From NCBI GenBank assembly GCA_021790695.1, contig JAJYGJ010000181.1:1-9344 (forward strand): 9,344 bases of DNA, given 5' to 3'. This document shows positions 5,572 to 9,344 of this stretch, one piece after another; the first letter of the stretch is position 1, and the number at the start of each line of letters is the position of its first letter. The notes below the pieces were generated by a model. It saw only the letters and a list, made by a program, of their open reading frames with translations. It had not been told where the DNA came from and did no database searches. The position numbers and the translations under genes are program-made. This stretch comes from Nitrospirota bacterium. GTDB lineage: Bacteria; Nitrospirota; Thermodesulfovibrionia; Thermodesulfovibrionales; JdFR-88.

Positions 5572-7155
5572 TCATAAATGTTCGCGGTTTTCGGCAGGTG
5601 TCCCCCGCATGGCCTTCCTCATCAGGAAGACCAGGGGCAGTATGAAGATCATGAATATGCTCAACTGCCGGAACGCGCCGCTGTAAGCAAGCATGGCGGC
5701 CTGCCTGGAAAGCTCCGCGTAGAGCCTTGCGGCCGCGGCCCGGCCGGCAAGCGCGTGCCCGAAAGCCCCGGAATACCCGATCACCCTTGCCATCCGCCCG
5801 AACGCAATCTGGTAGTTGCGGCCGAAGGGGGTGAGGCGGGCGACCATGAGCGCCTGGTGCGTCTGGGTGCCCCTGGCAAGTCTCGTCATGACGTAGGCGA
5901 CCCCAGCGCCGCCGCCAAGGTTCCTCAAAAAGTTGAAAATGGCGGTCGCGTTGCCCATGTCCTCCCGCCTGATGTGCGACATGGTCATCGTCGTAAGGGG
6001 TACGAAGAGAAAGCCCAGCCCGAACCCGAGCACCGCCCTGGCCCGCAGGATGGTGAAAAAGTCCGCATAGAGGTTGAACCGCGACATCAGGTGCCATGCG
6101 AAGGCCGAGGTGATTATGCCCAAGGTCAGCAGCGCCTTCCGGTCAACCTTCGTGTCGAGACGCCCGGCTATCGGCATGGCGACCAGGGTCGTCAGCGCTC
6201 CCGGCCCCAGCACCATACCGGCGAGTGTCGCATCGTAGCCCATCATTTTTTGGACGAAGATGGGCAGAAGCACGATGCTCCCGAAGAGGTTGAAGAAGGT
6301 GAAAAACATCACCAGGTTGCCGGAGCTGAACGTAACGTCCCGGAAGGCCCTCAGGTTGAGGATAGGGTGCTCGACAACAAGCTCGTTGACGAGAAAAAGG
6401 ACTATCGCCACACCGGCGACCGCCGCCAGGGCGGTGATGTAGCCGGAGGCGAACCAGTCCGCCCTCTGTCCCTTGTCGAGGACCACCTGGAGCGAGCCGA
6501 CCCCTACCGTTAAAAGGAGTATGCCCATGTAATCTATCCCGATCCCCCGCTGTCTCACGTAAGAGGGATCGGTTATGAACATGTAGACCATGAAGATCGA
6601 TATGATCCCTATCGGCACGTTTATGAAGAATATCCAGTGCCAGGTCCAGTTGTCCGTGATCCAGCCGCCCAGCACCGGGCCGGCTATCGGGCCGAACATG
6701 ATGCCCGCGCCGAATAAGGCCATTGCCATGCCGTGCTGCCTGCGCGGGAAGGTCTCAAGCAGTATGGACTGGGAGAGGGGCTGGAGCGCACCGCCGCCGA
6801 TGCCCTGGAGCACCCGGAAAAAAACGAGGCTCTGGAGGTTCCAGGCCATCCCGCACATGAGCGACGCGGCCGTGAAAAGCGTCACCGAAAACATGAGGTA
6901 GCTCTTCCTGCCGAACTTCCTGGTGAACCAGCCGGTCATGGGGATGATGATGGCGTTTGAGACCAGGTATGAGGTTATCGTCCAGGTGGCCTCGTCGATG
7001 CCGGCCGACAGGCTGCCCCTGATATGGTCCAGCGAGACGTTCACGACACTGGTGTCGATTATCTCTATCAGCGTGGGCAGCATCACCGTTATGGCGATGA
7101 TCCACTTGCTTACGGCCTGAACGTCGCGCCCTTCGCTTTCCATGCCGGTATCCAT
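5572..7155 (-). CDS. EmrB-like DHA2-family MFS transporter of a tripartite efflux operon
   Basis: 527 residues with the hydrophobic pattern of a 14-helix DHA2 antiporter. Motifs: IDTSVVNVSL at 33-42, motif A with TRKFGRKSYL at 78-87, motif B RVLQG at 114-118, motif C FGPIAGPVLGGW at 154-165, and HWIFFINVPIG near 173-183. It follows the adaptor gene by 29 bp, the standard emrA-emrB arrangement, so it is the inner-membrane engine of a TolC-EmrA-EmrB pump. A TGA directly precedes the ATG at 7155, so this is the furthest possible start. Met5 (7143) is an alternative, and neither has a strong ribosome site. The long extracytoplasmic loop before the final helix carries two copies of YSGAF (461-465 and 491-495) written in different codons. 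The export substrate cannot be inferred. Confidence 0.95.
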   Translation of the reverse strand: MDTGMESEGRDVQAVSKWIIAITVMLPTLIEIIDTSVVNVSLDHIRGSLSAGIDEATWTITSYLVSNAIIIPMTGWFTRKFGRKSYLMFSVTLFTAASLMCGMAWNLQSLVFFRVLQGIGGGALQPLSQSILLETFPRRQHGMAMALFGAGIMFGPIAGPVLGGWITDNWTWHWIFFINVPIGIISIFMVYMFITDPSYVRQRGIGIDYMGILLLTVGVGSLQVVLDKGQRADWFASGYITALAAVAGVAIVLFLVNELVVEHPILNLRAFRDVTFSSGNLVMFFTFFNLFGSIVLLPIFVQKMMGYDATLAGMVLGPGALTTLVAMPIAGRLDTKVDRKALLTLGIITSAFAWHLMSRFNLYADFFTILRARAVLGFGLGFLFVPLTTMTMSHIRREDMGNATAIFNFLRNLGGGAGVAYVMTRLARGTQTHQALMVARLTPFGRNYQIAFGRMARVIGYSGAFGHALAGRAAAARLYAELSRQAAMLAYSGAFRQLSIFMIFILPLVFLMRKAMRGTPAENREHL

Positions 7156-7184
7156 TCACGCTCGCCCGTCGGACAGAAGGAGTC

Positions 7185-8273
7185 TTATCTGATTATCACG
7201 GTGGGCTCTACGGACATCCCGAGCCGGAGGATGTGGTTCGGGTCCTCGCCGGGGTTCAGGACGATCTTCACCGGTATCCTCTGGACCACCTTCACGTAGT
7301 TGCCGGTGGCGTTTTCGGGCGGGAAGAGGGAGAAGACCGCGCCGGTGCCGGCCATTATGCTGTTTATCTTCCCGTGGAAGGTCATGCCGGGGAAGGTGTC
7401 CACGCTGATGTCCACGTCCTGGCCGGGCCTCATCTTCGTGATCTGGGTCTCCTTGTAATTTGCCGTCACCCATATCCCGGAGAGGGGCACGATGGCCATG
7501 AGCGGCTGGCCCGGCTGAACCTGGTTGCCGACCTGTACGGATTTCTCCGTGATGTAGCCGTCGGTGGGCGCATATATCCTCGTGTAGCCTTCATTCAGCC
7601 TTGCCAGTTCAAGCGAGGCCCGGTCCCGCTTTATGACCGACCCCTGGTACACCAGGGCCGCCTTGTATTCGGCCAGGACCGCCTTTTGCGCCTGGTAGGC
7701 CGCCTGTGCCTGCCTGAGCTGCTGCCTTGCCGCCTGCACCCTCGATGCCTGCACGTCGTAGTCCGTCGTCAGCTTTTCATAACGCTGCCTCGGTATGGCC
7801 TCTTTTTGAAAAAGGTTCGCGGCCCGCACGGCGTCTTTCCTGGCCTGGCGGAGGTTAGCCTGCTGGAGGGCAAGCGCCGCCCGCGCGGCGTCTATGCCGG
7901 CCGCGGTCTGGGCAAGACGTTTCCCGGCCGCGGTTATCTTGGCCCTGTCCTCCAGGAGTCTGCCCTGCTGGGCCCCGAGCGCGAAGGACGCCTCCCTTTT
8001 TCTGGTCTCGTAATCGATAGGGTCCAGCCCGCAGAGCAGGGCGCCCTTTTTCACGAACTGGTTGTCATTGACGTAAACGGCCTTCACCGTGCCCGATACC
8101 TTGGGCGCTATCGTGTGGACGTTGCCCGCGACAAAGGCGTCGTCGGTGGAGATATGGGTCTTCTTGTACTGTATGTAAAAATAGGCGGAGACCGCCAGAA
8201 TTATGCCCAGCAGCACGAACAGGATTATCGCCTTCTTCCTGCGGCCCATTCCGGGCCTGGCAGCTTCTTCCAT
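7185..8273 (-). CDS. EmrA/HlyD-type periplasmic adaptor (membrane fusion protein)
   Basis: 362 residues. A short basic cytoplasmic end (GRRKK) precedes one membrane helix at about 14-34. Then comes the first half of the biotinyl-lipoyl domain (STDDAFVAGNVHTIAPKVSG, 42-61), and an alpha-helical hairpin at about 90-225 rich in Ala, Gln and Arg and likely coiled-coil. The second lipoyl half includes IYAPTDGYI (233-241), followed by a beta-barrel part with WVTANYKETQI and the family-typical ending NPGEDPNHILRLGMSVEPTV. Adaptors of this kind join an EmrB transporter to an outer-membrane TolC channel. The ATG at 8273 is two bases after the channel stop (TAATCATG). Its ribosome site GGAGG lies inside the channel gene about 14 bases back, slightly long, so coupling to the upstream gene is likely. 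Confidence 0.96.
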   Translation of the reverse strand: MEEAARPGMGRRKKAIILFVLLGIILAVSAYFYIQYKKTHISTDDAFVAGNVHTIAPKVSGTVKAVYVNDNQFVKKGALLCGLDPIDYETRKREASFALGAQQGRLLEDRAKITAAGKRLAQTAAGIDAARAALALQQANLRQARKDAVRAANLFQKEAIPRQRYEKLTTDYDVQASRVQAARQQLRQAQAAYQAQKAVLAEYKAALVYQGSVIKRDRASLELARLNEGYTRIYAPTDGYITEKSVQVGNQVQPGQPLMAIVPLSGIWVTANYKETQITKMRPGQDVDISVDTFPGMTFHGKINSIMAGTGAVFSLFPPENATGNYVKVVQRIPVKIVLNPGEDPNHILRLGMSVEPTVIIR

Positions 8274-8275
8274 GA

Positions 8276-9344
8276 TTATCTGTATACCTCCGCCAGGTCA
8301 TATCCCTGCGAGTACAGGAATCCGGCCTCGGCCTTTCTGAAATCATACAATGCGCTGTAGCGGTTCGTCTCGGCCACCGTAAGCAGCGTAAGGGCGTCGA
8401 TAACGTCGGTTGCGGTGCCGACGCCCTGCTCGTACCTGATCCTGTTTATCCTCAGGTTCTCCCTGGCCTGTTTCACGGCGTCCTTTGTGACATCCATGCG
8501 CTTGAGGGCGTCCTCGATGTCAAGGGCATAGGTCTTGACCTCGAGCCTTATATCGTCCTTTACGTTGTCCCTCTGCTCGAGGAGCCTTGACTTCTCGCCC
8601 CCGGTCCTTGCCACTTCCGCCCGGGTTATCCCGCCGCCATACAGGTTTATGCCCATGCCGATTATCAGTGAAAAATTGCCGTTTGGCGTTTCGAAGCTGT
8701 TTTTTGTGTACTCATATCCGCCCCGGGCAAAAAATTTCGGGTAGTATTCCGATTCCGCCGCCTTTTTCTCCAGGCCGACGGATTTAAGGGTCTCCGCGAT
8801 CACGGCAAGCTCCGGCCTGTTTTTTTCGGCGTTCATCCATGCCTGGCGCAGGTCAGGCGCCGTGCCTTCGCCCGGCGCGCCCGGATAAAAAACCTCGTTT
8901 CCCGGGACGTCAACGGGCTGGAATTCCGTATCCAGGGGCCTGGCCAGGAGGCTGTTTACGCGGGAGGCCGCGATGTCCCTGGCGTTCCTGGCGTCCGCCA
9001 GCCTCCGCCTTGCGTCGGAGATGCGCACCTCGGCCTGGAGGAGGTCGTTTTTCGTAATGACGCCCTGCTCGTAAAGGTTTTGCGCGTCTTGCAGGTGCGT
9101 TTCCAGCCTGGCCTCCTCATCCATGGCGACCTGCACCATCTTGTCGGACTCGAGGAGGTTGAAATAAGCCAGCGCAAACCGGAGGGCCACGAGGTTTCTT
9201 ATCCTCATCGTGTCGTAGCCGCTTGCGGCCAGCAGGGCCCTGCTCGCCCCGTACCTGGACGCGTTGCCTTCGAAATCATAGATTGTCTGGCTGATGCTCA
9301 GGCTGTAGGAATAAAAATCCTTGTCGCTGGTGGGCGCCACAAAC
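8276..9344 (-). CDS. TolC-family outer-membrane efflux channel, 5' end outside the window
   Basis: 355 residues are visible and the frame stays open to the right edge. TolC-type proteins run to about 420-490, so the signal peptide and perhaps 80-120 residues are missing. GTG at 9340 is an internal Val codon, not a start. The outer-membrane efflux repeats are clear: SLSISQTIYDFEGNASRYG, RFALAYFNLLESDKMV, then LYEQGVITKNDLLQAEVRIS with a long helical stretch, the second-half LIIGMGINLYGGG, and RIRYEQGVGTATDVIDALT before the end. The paired YEQGV(I/G)T motifs mark the two structural repeats of the alpha-barrel. The product forms a trimeric outer-membrane channel, here heading the operon with the adaptor and the DHA2 transporter. 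Any regulator or promoter lies beyond the right edge. Confidence 0.95.
   Translation of the reverse strand, partial: FVAPTSDKDFYSYSLSISQTIYDFEGNASRYGASRALLAASGYDTMRIRNLVALRFALAYFNLLESDKMVQVAMDEEARLETHLQDAQNLYEQGVITKNDLLQAEVRISDARRRLADARNARDIAASRVNSLLARPLDTEFQPVDVPGNEVFYPGAPGEGTAPDLRQAWMNAEKNRPELAVIAETLKSVGLEKKAAESEYYPKFFARGGYEYTKNSFETPNGNFSLIIGMGINLYGGGITRAEVARTGGEKSRLLEQRDNVKDDIRLEVKTYALDIEDALKRMDVTKDAVKQARENLRINRIRYEQGVGTATDVIDALTLLTVAETNRYSALYDFRKAEAGFLYSQGYDLAEVYR

Noticed and set aside
5671..5775. YSGAF occurring twice in the second DHA2 transporter as a DNA repeat
   Set aside because: The two copies use different codons and sit 30 residues apart, so this is a short chance or structural similarity and not a duplication.
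5578..6513. 311-codon + strand open frame opposite the second DHA2 transporter
   Set aside because: Composition is charged and repetitive (Glu, Arg, Gly, His) with no motif. The - strand frame has every DHA2 signature.
7233..8360. 375-codon + strand open frame opposite the adaptor gene
   Set aside because: No recognisable domain, and it runs past both ends of the well-supported adaptor gene. It is a codon-bias shadow.

Overview
The window is GC-rich, tightly packed bacterial DNA with nine protein genes, no RNA genes and no mobile element or CRISPR array that I can see. A TolC-type outer-membrane channel, a probable lipoprotein and a tripartite efflux set point to a Gram-negative cell. Frequent ATA and AGG codons, together with the secreted Trp/Tyr-rich protein and the DUF296 (PPC-domain) protein, would fit Desulfobacterota or Nitrospirota. 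That placement is inference; no marker gene here settles it.

Layout. Positions 1-3101 on the + strand read as one run: the 3' part of rapZ, an S4-domain RluA/RluD-family pseudouridine synthase, and an EmrB-like DHA2 transporter whose GTG start overlaps the synthase stop codon. From 3098 to the end everything is on the - strand. Read in the direction of transcription, from right to left, this strand holds: (i) an efflux operon of a TolC-family channel (5' end outside the window), an EmrA/HlyD-type adaptor and a second EmrB-like DHA2 transporter (9344-5572); (ii) a two-gene unit of a 62-residue Cys/His-rich protein and a DUF296 protein (5483-4849); (iii) a secreted Trp/Tyr-rich protein with a Gly/Arg tail (4734-4162); (iv) a ChaN-like probable lipoprotein (4003-3098) that converges on the first transporter so closely that both stop codons lie in one TTAA.

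How the genes work together. TolC, EmrA and EmrB homologues together form a proton-driven pump spanning both membranes. The window holds two EmrB-like pumps but only one adaptor gene, so the + strand pump may work alone or borrow the adaptor. The secreted-protein gene and the ChaN-like gene each have the same ten-base extended -10-like element (TGATAGAATT). In front of the ChaN-like gene this element sits inside a perfect 12-bp inverted repeat that looks like an operator.

There is no gene-free stretch over 300 bases. The largest gaps (4004-4161, 4735-4848, 5484-5571) hold the promoters, inverted repeats and terminator candidates listed. I see no clear undescribed defence or mobile system. The least explained parts are the Cys/His-rich/DUF296 pair and the shared promoter element.
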